IMG/VR virus record: IMGVR_UViG_3300025645_000200
Span: 1 to 36,220 of that record
Strand: one strand, 5' to 3'
DNA from: a virus
DNA length: 36,220 nt
In this document: positions 1-6,548 of the stretch, one piece after another
Position numbering within the stretch: position 1 is the stretch's first letter
Layout of the letters: each line of letters begins with the position of its first letter
Position numbers and translations under genes: made by a program
Notes under the pieces: model-generated
Seen by the model: only the letters and a program-made list of their open reading frames with translations
Database searches by the model: none
Told to the model about the DNA's origin: nothing

Positions 1-503
1 CAGACGGTATACAGGATAGCAATCGAGTAGGTCACACCAGTAGTGCCTGCGCTGTTGGTCACGGTGATCAGGTCGCCAGTGGCAGCAGTAACGTTGATAC
101 CGTTTGCGTCTGGCCACACGAAAATGCACCCAGCGCCGGGAGTCAAGCCAAAGCCGTCACCGGCAGCGAGCATGAATGGGACGCCGTTACTTGCGGGGCG
201 AGTCACGTTGACACTGTTGGTGTTACCGGATGATGCAGTAATAGCGATGGCCTTGATCCTGTCCGCTGTTACCGTGGCACCCAGAGCATTCGTGAGCACG
301 CCAGAAAGATCTAGGTCTTCAGTCGCGCTTACACCAAGTGTGCGGGTATCGCTCCAGTAGTCGGTGGCTTGATTTGCGCCAGTGCCGTTGGTAAACGCAA
401 ATGTCGTCTCCCAGTTAATGGGGGCGCTGGCTGTTACGAGATCAAGGGCACTGGTTTGCTCTGCCCGGAATCCAAACGAAAGTCTTGCGGAGCTTATTGT
501 CAC
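1..503 (-). CDS. Beta-rich phage protein, C-terminus cut by window edge
   Basis: Open frame of 167 residues from a GTG at 501-503 to the left edge with no stop reached. The GTG overlaps the TGA of the lipoprotein gene (GTGA) and has an AGGAGTGG Shine-Dalgarno upstream. Composition is rich in Thr, Ala, Asn, Gly and Val with alternating polar and hydrophobic residues, which suggests a beta-sandwich. The visible end (SIAILYTV) looks close to a natural C-terminus. It resembles uncharacterised virion or decoration-type proteins common in siphophages, but I recognise no named family. It lies between lysis genes and terminase. Function unknown; that it is a coding gene is well supported by the coupling and the uninterrupted frame. 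Confidence 0.7.
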   Translation of the reverse strand, partial: MTISSARLSFGFRAEQTSALDLVTASAPINWETTFAFTNGTGANQATDYWSDTRTLGVSATEDLDLSGVLTNALGATVTADRIKAIAITASSGNTNSVNVTRPASNGVPFMLAAGDGFGLTPGAGCIFVWPDANGINVTAATGDLITVTNSAGTTGVTYSIAILYTV

Positions 504-781
504 AGGTCGCCACTCCTGAGCATCTCAACAAGTCTTTCCGAATCCGGAACGCAATAAGCCCTGGCCGCCTTTCGATCATCTTCCGTGATCGCCAAGCCTT
601 TGGTAGTAGTGATCTGGCAATACTCGCCGCCGATACCCACGAACCGGGACAGGCTGCTTGCTTCACCTTTGCTGATCCTGACGACCTGGCCATCGGTGAC
701 GCAGCCTGAGATGGTCAGACACAGCACAATCAGCACCAGCATCGACAGACAATAAGGCGGGTAATCGTTTAGGTTCTTCAT
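500..781 (-). CDS. Small phage lipoprotein in the lysis region
   Basis: 93 residues. The N-terminus has a short polar stretch, a hydrophobic segment (about residues 11-24) and a lipobox ending TISGC at Cys27, so signal peptidase II processing and outer- or inner-membrane anchoring are predicted. The mature part is about 67 residues with two more Cys (about 55 and 77). The ATG overlaps the stop of the DUF1353 gene by four bases (ATGA), and the stop overlaps the GTG of the next gene. Placement after the endolysin is where lambda keeps Rz/Rz1, but there is no proline-rich Rz1-type sequence and no nested Rz-like coiled-coil partner, so a spanin role is only a possibility. It could equally be a surface-exclusion lipoprotein. 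Confidence 0.75.
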   Translation of the reverse strand: MKNLNDYPPYCLSMLVLIVLCLTISGCVTDGQVVRISKGEASSLSRFVGIGGEYCQITTTKGLAITEDDRKAARAYCVPDSERLVEMLRSGDL

Positions 782-1194
782 CGCTTGCGCCTCCAGTTAC
801 CAAGGGTTGAGCTATACGCCCTGACGCCAGCCCATTGCCACCAGCGGCGAGCAAAGCCGGTGCCATACTCCCTGAGCATCTCGCGGTAGTAGGCGTCTGC
901 CCTGGCCCGGCATGACCACGGAATCAAGCCTCTGTCAGTCAGCAGGCAAAGTGCATCGTGTGCGAGACTGGCTCGAACCACTGCCGGTGTATCAATCGCA
1001 GGGCCGGAACCGAAGTCCCAGGCAAACCCGGCAAATACATGCAGGCATCCATTTTGGGCAAGGCGACACTTTGATGCAGGAAGTTCAATCTCCCCTTCAT
1101 AGCCGGTGATCGGGGTGTTGTAGTCGGTGTCAGACAGCAGTAGGCCGAGGGTTTGGCCGTTTTTGCGGATCAGGTCGTAGTGGATGCCGTTCAC
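778..1194 (-). CDS. DUF1353-family phage protein
   Basis: 138 residues. The central part contains a D60-F-G-S-G-P segment followed by a hydrophobic stretch and A78-H79-D80, then a basic, Trp-rich C-terminus. This matches my recollection of DUF1353, a family of phage proteins found near lysis or tail genes whose biochemical role is not established. The Asp and the His-Asp pair are the most conserved-looking positions. Start and stop both overlap neighbours by four bases (ATGA), so it is translated in the holin-endolysin-lipoprotein chain. A role in lysis is suggested only by context. Family assignment is from motif memory, not a search. Confidence 0.75.
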   Translation of the reverse strand: MNGIHYDLIRKNGQTLGLLLSDTDYNTPITGYEGEIELPASKCRLAQNGCLHVFAGFAWDFGSGPAIDTPAVVRASLAHDALCLLTDRGLIPWSCRARADAYYREMLREYGTGFARRWWQWAGVRAYSSTLGNWRRKR

Positions 1195-1601
1195 TTTCCG
1201 TCCCTCATGCGACTAGATAGGGTGGCAGCACGATGGCCCACCTGCACTGCCCACTGGCTTTGGAGCATCTGCTTGGCAGTCTCGCTGTAATTCTTGGCGT
1301 CAATAGCCGCCCACATCTTGGTAAATTTGCCCATCGTTGGCATACCGAGGTTGAAGCACATCTCGACCAGCACGTTTTGCCGAGTCTCATTGTGCTGACG
1401 CCAGTTGGGTTTGGCTCGGTCAAGCTCGGCAGCGCAGTCCTCGATGTCGTCATGTAGGATCTGCATCACTGCGGCATCTGAAATCGGGTTTTCGAGGTTG
1501 TGGCCAACGCCAATGGTGGGCTTGCCTGCGGTGCATTTGTACATGCCGCGCTTGTAGCCCTCATGCAGAATGAGGGAGTTGATCAGTTCGGGGATATTCA
1601 C
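1191..1601 (-). CDS. Endolysin, T4-lysozyme-type muramidase (GH24)
   Basis: Hydrolyses the N-acetylmuramic acid to N-acetylglucosamine bond in peptidoglycan to release progeny. With the GTG start at 1599-1601 it has 136 residues. The catalytic pattern E-8aa-C-5aa-T is seen as Glu14, Cys23 and Thr29, followed by I-G-V-G-H. The Cys replaces the Asp20 of T4 lysozyme, a substitution common in this family. I chose the GTG because it overlaps the holin-like gene stop (GTGA) and has AGGAG seven bases upstream; an upstream ATG would add 26 residues that do not look native. No signal peptide or membrane segment is present, so export depends on a holin, consistent with the gene just upstream. Confidence 0.88.
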   Translation of the reverse strand: MNIPELINSLILHEGYKRGMYKCTAGKPTIGVGHNLENPISDAAVMQILHDDIEDCAAELDRAKPNWRQHNETRQNVLVEMCFNLGMPTMGKFTKMWAAIDAKNYSETAKQMLQSQWAVQVGHRAATLSSRMRDGK

Positions 1602-1837
1602 GACCCCGCTCCTGTCCATTTGTCCCAAAAAGTGAGGGCGGCGGCTGTTAGCACAGACCAAAGCGGAAGGACAACGCACATGACTCCGGCAATAAATCCG
1701 GCCTGCTTGCTCATCTTCTGCTGTATGTCCTGGACGGCAACCAGGGTGGCGTCAACTTTGTCCGTGAGGTCACGGATGGCGATGTTGTCGGTTTCCCGGT
1801 GCGCCTCAAGTTTTGCCACACGCTCTCCTTCAGTCAT
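1598..1837 (-). CDS. Holin-like small membrane protein (XhlA-like layout)
   Basis: 79 residues. Residues 1-45 are charged and helical with heptad-like spacing (coiled coil). Residues about 47-70 form one long hydrophobic segment, probably a single transmembrane helix, followed by a short polar tail. This N-terminal coiled coil plus C-terminal membrane helix matches haemolysin XhlA-type proteins and other class III-like holins. It is immediately upstream of the endolysin and overlaps it by GTGA. It is the first gene after two terminator-like hairpins, as expected for the first gene of a late lysis cassette. Alternative: a membrane anchor or antiholin rather than the pore former; no other holin candidate is seen nearby. 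Confidence 0.65.
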   Translation of the reverse strand: MTEGERVAKLEAHRETDNIAIRDLTDKVDATLVAVQDIQQKMSKQAGFIAGVMCVVLPLWSVLTAAALTFWDKWTGAGS

Positions 1838-1851
1838 GGCGTCCTATCCGC

Positions 1852-1880
1852 AAAAGAAAAAACCCGGTTCTGGGGTTTTG
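1852..1880 (-). terminator. Rho-independent terminator upstream of the lysis genes
   Basis: Read on the minus strand, an AAAACCC / GGGTTTT stem (1873-1879 and 1859-1865) with a 7-nt loop is followed by a T-rich run. It sits 15 bases upstream of the holin-like start, so lysis gene expression would need antitermination or a promoter inside. The stem is A-T rich at its base, so its strength is uncertain. Confidence 0.55.
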
Positions 1881-2040
1881 GTTATGGGTCGCGAGCACCA
1901 GGCGGGGAGCCTGACTACCGAGGGGGCGGCAGTGCTGTACTCGCATAAAAAGGGCGCGGGAGAGGCAAGACCTCTGTCACCCGCTGTTATTACGATCTGT
2001 TCGTCAGCGCGACATATCCCGCATAAATCTTTAGGCAGAA

Positions 2041-2080
2041 ACGCAAAAACCCCAGCTTTTGGCTAGGGTTCTTGTGCGTT
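2041..2080 (-). terminator. Strong hairpin terminator, tR'-like position
   Basis: On the minus strand an AACCCTAGCC arm pairs with GCTGGGGTT across a short AAA loop and runs into TTTTTG (2045-2049 on the plus strand are A). An outer AACGCA/TGCGTT pairing lengthens the hairpin. It lies about 25-60 bases downstream of the predicted start of the candidate late promoter at 2110-2138, the arrangement seen for lambda pR'-tR'. The stretch 1881-2040 between the two hairpins has no supported gene. Confidence 0.65.
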
Positions 2081-2109
2081 GAGGAAAGTACCCCAACGTA
2101 TGAAGTGAC

Positions 2110-2138
2110 ACTGTACATACACCAGAACAGGCTATCAA
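2110..2138 (-). promoter_or_regulatory. Candidate late promoter (pR'-like)
   Basis: On the minus strand TTGATA (2133-2138) and TACAGT (2110-2115) are separated by exactly 17 bases, a fair sigma70 match. Predicted start is near 2103. It points at the lysis genes and is followed at once by a terminator, so the unaided product would be a transcript of roughly 60 nt. This is inference from consensus and layout. Confidence 0.5.
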
Positions 2139-2154
2139 TGGGTTTTTTGGTGTA
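2118..2154. promoter_or_regulatory. Inverted repeat flanking the late promoter -35
   Basis: TACACCA at 2118-2124 and TGGTGTA at 2148-2154 form a 7-bp inverted repeat, extended imperfectly outward (GTACA / TGTAC). The arms bracket the TTGATA -35 box. It could be a binding site for the winged-helix protein encoded directly upstream or for an antiterminator. The arms are too far apart for a typical single-dimer operator, so the call is tentative. Confidence 0.4.
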
Positions 2155-2157
2155 CGT

Positions 2158-2379
2158 TTAGAAAGCCGCTCGAATCACCGTAATCGCCCTGTGCTTTCTG
2201 GCCTCCCGTGCAATGTACCGCTTGGTCTCCAGCGCCAGCAGCACCTTTGCCACTGGTGTACTGTGCCGATAGCCGCACCCCGTTTGTATCTCACTGATCG
2301 TGGGCGCACAGCCTCTATCCTCAATAGCGTCGATAATGAAGTCCAGGACAGTGCGTTGACGCTCAGACAGTTTCTTCAC
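2158..2379 (-). CDS. LexA-type winged-helix DNA-binding protein without protease domain
   Basis: 73 residues from GTG at 2377-2379. The sequence begins K-K-L-S-E-R-Q-R and continues through a PT-I-S-E-I helix, a C-G-Y-R recognition-helix region and a wing, matching the N-terminal DNA-binding domain of LexA over nearly its full length. The S24 peptidase half is absent, so it is a stand-alone regulator. I preferred the GTG (GAGG upstream, 17-bp overlap with the previous gene) to an ATG at 2439 that would overlap by 77 bp and add residues outside the domain. As the last gene before the candidate late promoter, it may regulate late transcription; that is inference from position. Confidence 0.75.
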   Translation of the reverse strand: MKKLSERQRTVLDFIIDAIEDRGCAPTISEIQTGCGYRHSTPVAKVLLALETKRYIAREARKHRAITVIRAAF

Positions 2380-2905
2380 GCTCGGCCTCGCGCTCTTTGT
2401 CGATCGCGACCCAAATTGGCACCAATGATCTTGAGTCATACCCGGCCAGCACGTCTATCAAGCGGTTGGCCATGTCGGTCAGCCTGCCCCGGCGTGCCTC
2501 AGAGTAAGCCGAGAACATGCCCCCAGCAGTATGCGCACCGCTTTTGCTGTCCCATATTCTGGATCGGTAGCCGATCAGTATGCGGTCGATGTAGGACACG
2601 ATCACGCCCTGGTCGGCAGATGTGGCTTTTTCTTTGTCAATAAAATGAGTCCACACGCCGGTTTTCATCGCGATCATGTCGTTCATCGTGATGGTGTTTT
2701 CAGGCGCGTTGAGGAAAATGGCAGTCCCGCGCAGGTGTGCTGGCTGATCCATCACCGCCTTGATTATCATCCCGGCAGTCCCGGCATTGGCCAGCCATTT
2801 GGTCGAGTTGAATTTTACGCCCCCGCCGCCACCATCCCCTGTTGGGCCTCCGAGGTGGATGGCGAATGCGTCGTGGATCGAATGTCGCGCGTTTGTCAGT
2901 CTCAT
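2363..2905 (-). CDS. Hypothetical early phage protein
   Basis: 180 residues, no family recognised. Near residues 20-30 there is a glycine run; the middle reads as a soluble alpha/beta domain; the C-terminus is charged (E-R-E-A-E-R-E). There are no Cys clusters, membrane segments or signal peptide. ATG overlaps the cupin stop by four bases. It is in the place where lambda-like phages carry the antiterminator Q, just ahead of the lysis genes, but I see no zinc-binding motif of lambda Q nor another recognisable antiterminator signature. Treat any antitermination role as a guess from position. Confidence 0.7.
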   Translation of the reverse strand: MRLTNARHSIHDAFAIHLGGPTGDGGGGGVKFNSTKWLANAGTAGMIIKAVMDQPAHLRGTAIFLNAPENTITMNDMIAMKTGVWTHFIDKEKATSADQGVIVSYIDRILIGYRSRIWDSKSGAHTAGGMFSAYSEARRGRLTDMANRLIDVLAGYDSRSLVPIWVAIDKEREAEREETV

Positions 2906-3369
2906 GCTGATGCCCTCACCCCAAAATTTTCAAACCAATTTTCCGGGCTGGCCTGCATCACCACCTCGGCACCGTCATCGTCAATGAATTTCCATGTCTG
3001 CTCCCTGCCCGGCTTGATGTGCAGCATTGTCCAGGTGTCAGGCTGGACTGATACGACGCGGTGCAGGGTGTAGGGGAAAATGCGGTTGACCTCGCCGGGA
3101 TTGAAATAGCGGTTACAGTCCCGTGCTGGCTCGTCGTGCTTTGTCCGCAAGTGCTCGGTGTATCGCCCGCACAGAATGACACTGGTGCCTGTCCACGGGT
3201 GAGTATGCAAGTGGCGCTCGCTGTCAGCGGCCATGAAATGGTGCAGCCACCACTGCCCACCATCTGGCAGTATCCCGGCAAAATAGCGGCGTAGGTACGG
3301 CCTGCCATTCACATCAATTTGTTTCATCGGCATTTGCGCCGTAATCCCCATGAGTATTTCGTGGTTCAT
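2902..3369 (-). CDS. Cupin-fold protein
   Basis: 155 residues from ATG at 3367-3369, which has an excellent GGGAGGTAGC Shine-Dalgarno and overlaps the ninG stop (ATGA); a longer start 13 codons upstream lies inside ninG. The fold signature is H55-x-H57-P-W, a turn and strand (I-L-C-G-R-Y-T-E72), then H103 after F-P-Y-T-L, the spacing of cupin metal ligands (HxH, E, H). Similar single-domain cupins occur in phages and bacteria with unknown substrate. It is cytoplasmic and has no partner enzyme nearby. Function in the phage is unknown: modification of a small molecule or a DNA base is conceivable but unsupported. Confidence 0.7.
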   Translation of the reverse strand: MNHEILMGITAQMPMKQIDVNGRPYLRRYFAGILPDGGQWWLHHFMAADSERHLHTHPWTGTSVILCGRYTEHLRTKHDEPARDCNRYFNPGEVNRIFPYTLHRVVSVQPDTWTMLHIKPGREQTWKFIDDDGAEVVMQASPENWFENFGVRASA

Positions 3370-3992
3370 GCTACCTCCCTCCCCTGCTGTTCCGGTAATG
3401 CGCGCCAATCTCGGCTTGGCGGCGTGCCTTTTTCAATTTGTCGGCATTCGGCCCTTGCGTCTGCGGCGATCTGAGCAAGCTCGATGGCAGTCCACTGCCT
3501 CAGCCTTGGCGCGGTTTCGAGGTAGTCAAGCGACGCCTGCCCAAACCGTGCCCGTATCCCTTCTATGTACCCTGCAATGTTGCCGGACTGGTACAGGTTG
3601 CAGACCACGCACTGCGAGTGCAGATTGATCAAGCTGTACCTGATGGCACTATTTGCTCCCCGGCTCTTGAAGTGACCAGCATTGCGCTTTCTGCCGCCCT
3701 CGTCCGGCCTGCCGCATGAGATGCAGGGCTTGCCAGCGTCCAGCAGCTTGCACAGTTTGTTGACTGCGGCCTGAGCGGTCTTTGCCAGTGTTGATGTATC
3801 TGCCGCCTTGAATGCAGCCCTTCGATTCCTGTGTTCATCCTTGCGCTGCTTGTGCAGCTTCTGGGCACCTTTCTCTGCGGCGTAGGCAATCACATGGGTA
3901 TAGGTGCAGAAGTTGCCCACAGGCAGGCAGTGGGCTTCCTCGCGAGGGAATCTGGCCTTGCAGTAGCAACACTTGAGGGTGGCGGTCGTCAT
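3366..3992 (-). CDS. ninG: NinG/Rap-like recombination endonuclease
   Basis: 208 residues, similar to lambda NinG (Rap), a structure-specific endonuclease acting on branched recombination intermediates. An N-terminal zinc-finger-like C-x2-C with later Cys/His is followed by a basic linker (about 40-80), then C-I-S-C-G, A-G-H-F, and a Q-C-V-V-C-N segment, the HNH-like metal-binding core shared with lambda NinG. The stop overlaps the cupin ATG, and the start is joined to the NinB-like gene by TGATG. In lambda, ninB and ninG also lie between replication genes and Q, so the order supports the assignment. RecT and YqaJ on the other arm would supply the annealing and resection steps. Confidence 0.88.
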   Translation of the reverse strand: MTTATLKCCYCKARFPREEAHCLPVGNFCTYTHVIAYAAEKGAQKLHKQRKDEHRNRRAAFKAADTSTLAKTAQAAVNKLCKLLDAGKPCISCGRPDEGGRKRNAGHFKSRGANSAIRYSLINLHSQCVVCNLYQSGNIAGYIEGIRARFGQASLDYLETAPRLRQWTAIELAQIAADARAECRQIEKGTPPSRDWRALPEQQGREVA

Positions 3993-4465
3993 CAGGCCGC
4001 AACCCTCTGCATCTTCGCGTACTGCCCAAGACTTTCGAGCACCAGGCCGTCGTTGGCGGCGGTCATTTGTAGCCAGTTCAGGAATAGGAACATTTCAACC
4101 CTTGTGTAGTTTTTACTGGAGCGCAGCATGGGTGCGGCCTCCTCGCCAGTCCAAGGATCAACCGGCTTCACCACCATAAAGTCGGCACCTGTCTCAGCGT
4201 AGTAGCGCCGCTTGGCGATCCTCTTGATACCCTCCATTTCGGCCTCAATAACACGCTTCCGATGTTTCCCAAGCAGGTGCGCCGCATAGTCAGTCAGCCA
4301 CACATGGAGCAGTGCGTTTTGGTCAAGGCTCCTGTCCGCACCAATGCGCCAGGTGAGTGTCAAAAACTTGTGCTCGCTGAAAAGCGTTTCTACCGTTTTG
4401 CAGAATGCAATAAATCCGGGTAGGGAATTTACAATGAAAGTTTTTTCATCAACCTGCATCACCAT
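3992..4465 (-). CDS. NinB-like recombination protein
   Basis: About 157 residues. A central R-S-L-D-Q-N motif followed by a helix, and a later T-R-V-E-M-F segment, match lambda NinB (Orf), which binds single-stranded DNA and loads RecA-type recombination. Position directly before ninG agrees. Start is uncertain: ATG at 4463-4465 or 4457-4459; both follow a GGGG-rich weak Shine-Dalgarno and overlap the upstream gene by 17 or 11 bases. The N-terminal part differs in length from lambda NinB, so I leave the symbol blank. The stop is fused to the ninG start by TGATG. Confidence 0.7.
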   Translation of the reverse strand: MVMQVDEKTFIVNSLPGFIAFCKTVETLFSEHKFLTLTWRIGADRSLDQNALLHVWLTDYAAHLLGKHRKRVIEAEMEGIKRIAKRRYYAETGADFMVVKPVDPWTGEEAAPMLRSSKNYTRVEMFLFLNWLQMTAANDGLVLESLGQYAKMQRVAA

Positions 4466-4649
4466 CACCCCGCTTGCGCCAGCCAAGTTCGTTCAGTTCT
4501 TGGACATTCATCACAACCGATAATTTGACTTTCCCAATCGGCACCTGCTCCACCTTGCCGCCACCCGCAAGGAACTTTTTCATTTGCAGCCGTCGCTGAA
4601 TTTCGTCTGCGTCTTTTGCTGGATCTGGACTGTTTCCGTGTAGGCTCAT
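4449..4649 (-). CDS. Small hypothetical phage protein
   Basis: 66 residues. The middle reads F-L-A-G-G-G-K-V-E-Q-V-P, a pattern I have seen in short phage proteins between replication and recombination genes, whose function is not known. The N-terminus is acidic and probably helical. Coupled to the methyltransferase by ATGA at its start and overlapping the NinB-like gene at its end. No metal-binding or membrane features. Confidence 0.65.
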   Translation of the reverse strand: MSLHGNSPDPAKDADEIQRRLQMKKFLAGGGKVEQVPIGKVKLSVVMNVQELNELGWRKRGDGDAG

Positions 4650-5563
4650 GCTGCTGTCCTCACCGCTTCAAGCACCCTGCAAGCGGCAAGCGGCGGTACT
4701 GCGTTTCCCGCAAGGTGTACCGTCAGCCGATGGTTGGCTGGGCGTTTTGTCTCGCGCGGGAATGACATGGCCAGCAGGTTTTCGTCAGCAGTCAGCATTC
4801 GCATACGGTTGCCATCAACAATGGCCCAGCGGTCACGGGTAGTGATCGTGCCGATAGGTCGTTGAAGGCTGCGGCCTGACTTGGTGTTGCCGTAGTAGCT
4901 GAACACAAATCTTTCGCCATAGGTTGCGCGACCGGCCTGGATGCGCTCCAGCGTAGCGGTCGCTCTCCCCTTGCGCTCGATGTCAGACCAATTGCCAGCG
5001 TCGAAGTCGATGAAAGAGGTAGCTGGCTGGTGTTGATACCTTTGCAGATTCAGGTGCAGCGGGGCTTTGCTCAGTGTGCAAACCAACACAAGGCGCACGC
5101 GGTTCTGCGGCACGCCAAGGTCGGCGCAGTCAATTATGTGTGGCGCGATCTGGTAGCCGAGAGCCTGCATTGCTGCTGCCCATGCCGGGTACAACGTCCA
5201 CGCCATGAACTCGGTTACATTTTCCACCAGCGCAACGCCGGGGCGGTGGAACTCCAGCGCCGACACTACTGCCCAGGCTGTTGAACGGCTGGCATCGTGC
5301 TGCGGATTGCCGGAAGCCTTGCCACGGGCCTTGCTGTGACCTTGACAGCAAGGGCTTGCCAACAGGATGTCGTGCGATGGAACGCTGGTCCAATCAGCCT
5401 GGTGCAAGTCCTGACAAGAATGAATCGTGTCTGGGTGGTTCTCGCTATGCCACTGGACAGCAGATTGCCAGTGATTTGCCGCCCAAAGTACATCAACGCC
5501 AGCCATCCGTGCGCCTGTTGACCAGCCGCCAAGCCCAGCAAATAAATCAATTGCAGTAGTCAT
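4646..5563 (-). CDS. C5-cytosine DNA methyltransferase (orphan)
   Basis: Transfers methyl from S-adenosylmethionine to cytosine C5 in DNA. 305 residues from ATG at 5561-5563, which overlaps the upstream gene (ATGA); a longer frame adds 40 residues before the fold and is rejected. Motif I is D6-L-F-A-G-L-G-G; motif IV has the P71-C72 pair with the catalytic Cys; motif VI E114-N-V; motif VIII Q153-N-R-V-R; motif X G-N-A-V-P-P near the end. All catalytic motifs are intact. The target-recognition region between VIII and X is short. No restriction enzyme is adjacent, so it is probably an orphan enzyme protecting phage DNA or affecting regulation. Confidence 0.92.
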   Translation of the reverse strand: MTTAIDLFAGLGGWSTGARMAGVDVLWAANHWQSAVQWHSENHPDTIHSCQDLHQADWTSVPSHDILLASPCCQGHSKARGKASGNPQHDASRSTAWAVVSALEFHRPGVALVENVTEFMAWTLYPAWAAAMQALGYQIAPHIIDCADLGVPQNRVRLVLVCTLSKAPLHLNLQRYQHQPATSFIDFDAGNWSDIERKGRATATLERIQAGRATYGERFVFSYYGNTKSGRSLQRPIGTITTRDRWAIVDGNRMRMLTADENLLAMSFPRETKRPANHRLTVHLAGNAVPPLAACRVLEAVRTAA

Positions 5564-5781
5564 ACCCTCACCCCCAGCGGTTTCCGCAGCCAGTCGTTTA
5601 CCATCTGGATCGTGGCTGCATCCGGTTCGCGGCGCTTGCCGTCGAAAATCGAACCGCCCCTTGCCGCCAAGGTCGCCTGCCACTTTTCACGGCCGCAGAT
5701 TTTGCAGCCGTTGGCATTCTTGGATTTCATGGCGCGCCCACACTGACATTCTATTTTTGGGTTGTAGCTTGCGTAGTTCAT
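5560..5781 (-). CDS. Small zinc-ribbon-like protein
   Basis: 73 residues. C-x-C near residues 13-15 and C-x2-C near 26-29 could bind one zinc ion; the remainder is basic and ends in a short helix. ATG overlaps the helicase-loader stop and its own stop overlaps the methyltransferase ATG, so it is co-translated with both. I do not recognise a family. A nucleic-acid-binding role is plausible but rests only on the Cys pattern and context. Confidence 0.65.
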   Translation of the reverse strand: MNYASYNPKIECQCGRAMKSKNANGCKICGREKWQATLAARGGSIFDGKRREPDAATIQMVNDWLRKPLGVRV

Positions 5782-6548
5782 ACCCCAGCACCTCTATGCG
5801 AAGCCCAGTCGAAAACGAGGAGCGATCTGCTGCCCTCCCGCAGGCGGTCGATGACCCGTTCCCCAATTTCTTTCTTGAGCGATTCCAGTTCCAGGTTGCT
5901 GACAACCACGGTCGGCAGCATTGCTTCGTAGCGACGGTTGACCACTTGGAATATCCGGGCGCGTTCATCATCGGTGCCCGCACCAGTGCCAACCTCCTCG
6001 ATGATCAGCAGGTCAAGACTGCCGTACCAATCCAGCACGGATTCCTCGGTGCGGTCGCTGTCACGGCTCCACGTCGAGCGGATCTCGCGGATCAGGTCTG
6101 GCAGGTCTACGCGGCGAACTTTGTGTGTGCGGTACAACTCCAAAACGATGCCGCAGCAAAGGTGCGATTTGCCGGTGCCAGGCTTGCCGGTCATGACCAG
6201 ATTTGGCGCTTCGCCTCCCTCCTGCATGGCAGACATGGCGGCAACCAGCTTGCGGCAAGCGGCCAAGGCGATCTGCTGCTTGTCGTTCTCGGCGCGGTAG
6301 CTGTCCAGGGTCTTGTCATCGAAGCGGAGCGGCACACCTGCATCGCGCTTTGCCTTCAGATCCCACATCTCCCAAAGGGCCCTGGTTTGTTCTTCCTCAG
6401 CCGCCTTGCGCTCCTCTGAGCACTTCGGGCACAGCACGGTGACGTGCCGACCCAGCAGATCAATCCATTTGCGGGGCGATTCGTAATCCCCGTGAATATC
6501 GCAGTGCTCAACAACAACACCCGCATGTAAAACCTCAGAAGCCCCCAT
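5778..6548 (-). CDS. DnaC-like AAA+ helicase loader
   Basis: Loads the host replicative helicase DnaB at the phage origin. 256 residues. An N-terminal zinc-finger-like set (Cys16, His19, Cys40, Cys43) is followed by a helical linker and an AAA+ domain: Walker A G121-K-P-G-T-G-K-S, Walker B around L-L-I-I-E184-E185, and a later S-N-L sensor-type segment with arginines near R-V-I-D-R-L-R. This is the DnaC / phage DnaC-like layout. It overlaps the DUF1376 replication gene by 14 bases, and the two together form the replication initiator and loader pair, equivalent to lambda O and P. No DnaB-type helicase is in the window, so the host helicase is presumably used. Confidence 0.88.
   Translation of the reverse strand: MGASEVLHAGVVVEHCDIHGDYESPRKWIDLLGRHVTVLCPKCSEERKAAEEEQTRALWEMWDLKAKRDAGVPLRFDDKTLDSYRAENDKQQIALAACRKLVAAMSAMQEGGEAPNLVMTGKPGTGKSHLCCGIVLELYRTHKVRRVDLPDLIREIRSTWSRDSDRTEESVLDWYGSLDLLIIEEVGTGAGTDDERARIFQVVNRRYEAMLPTVVVSNLELESLKKEIGERVIDRLREGSRSLLVFDWASHRGAGV

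Noticed and set aside
500-781. Outer spanin (Rz1)
   Set aside because: It has a lipobox but no proline-rich mature part and no inner-spanin partner gene; kept only as a lipoprotein.
1191-1679. Endolysin starting at 1679
   Set aside because: The extra 26 residues overlap the holin-like gene and do not match lysozymes; the GTG at 1601 has the coupling and ribosome site.
2158-2439. Full LexA or longer start at 2439
   Set aside because: There is no peptidase domain, and the upstream ATG adds residues outside the winged helix with a 77-bp overlap.
2531-3073. Plus-strand frame of 180 codons over the early genes
   Set aside because: It is a shadow of three well-supported, coupled minus-strand genes and has no protein-like features.
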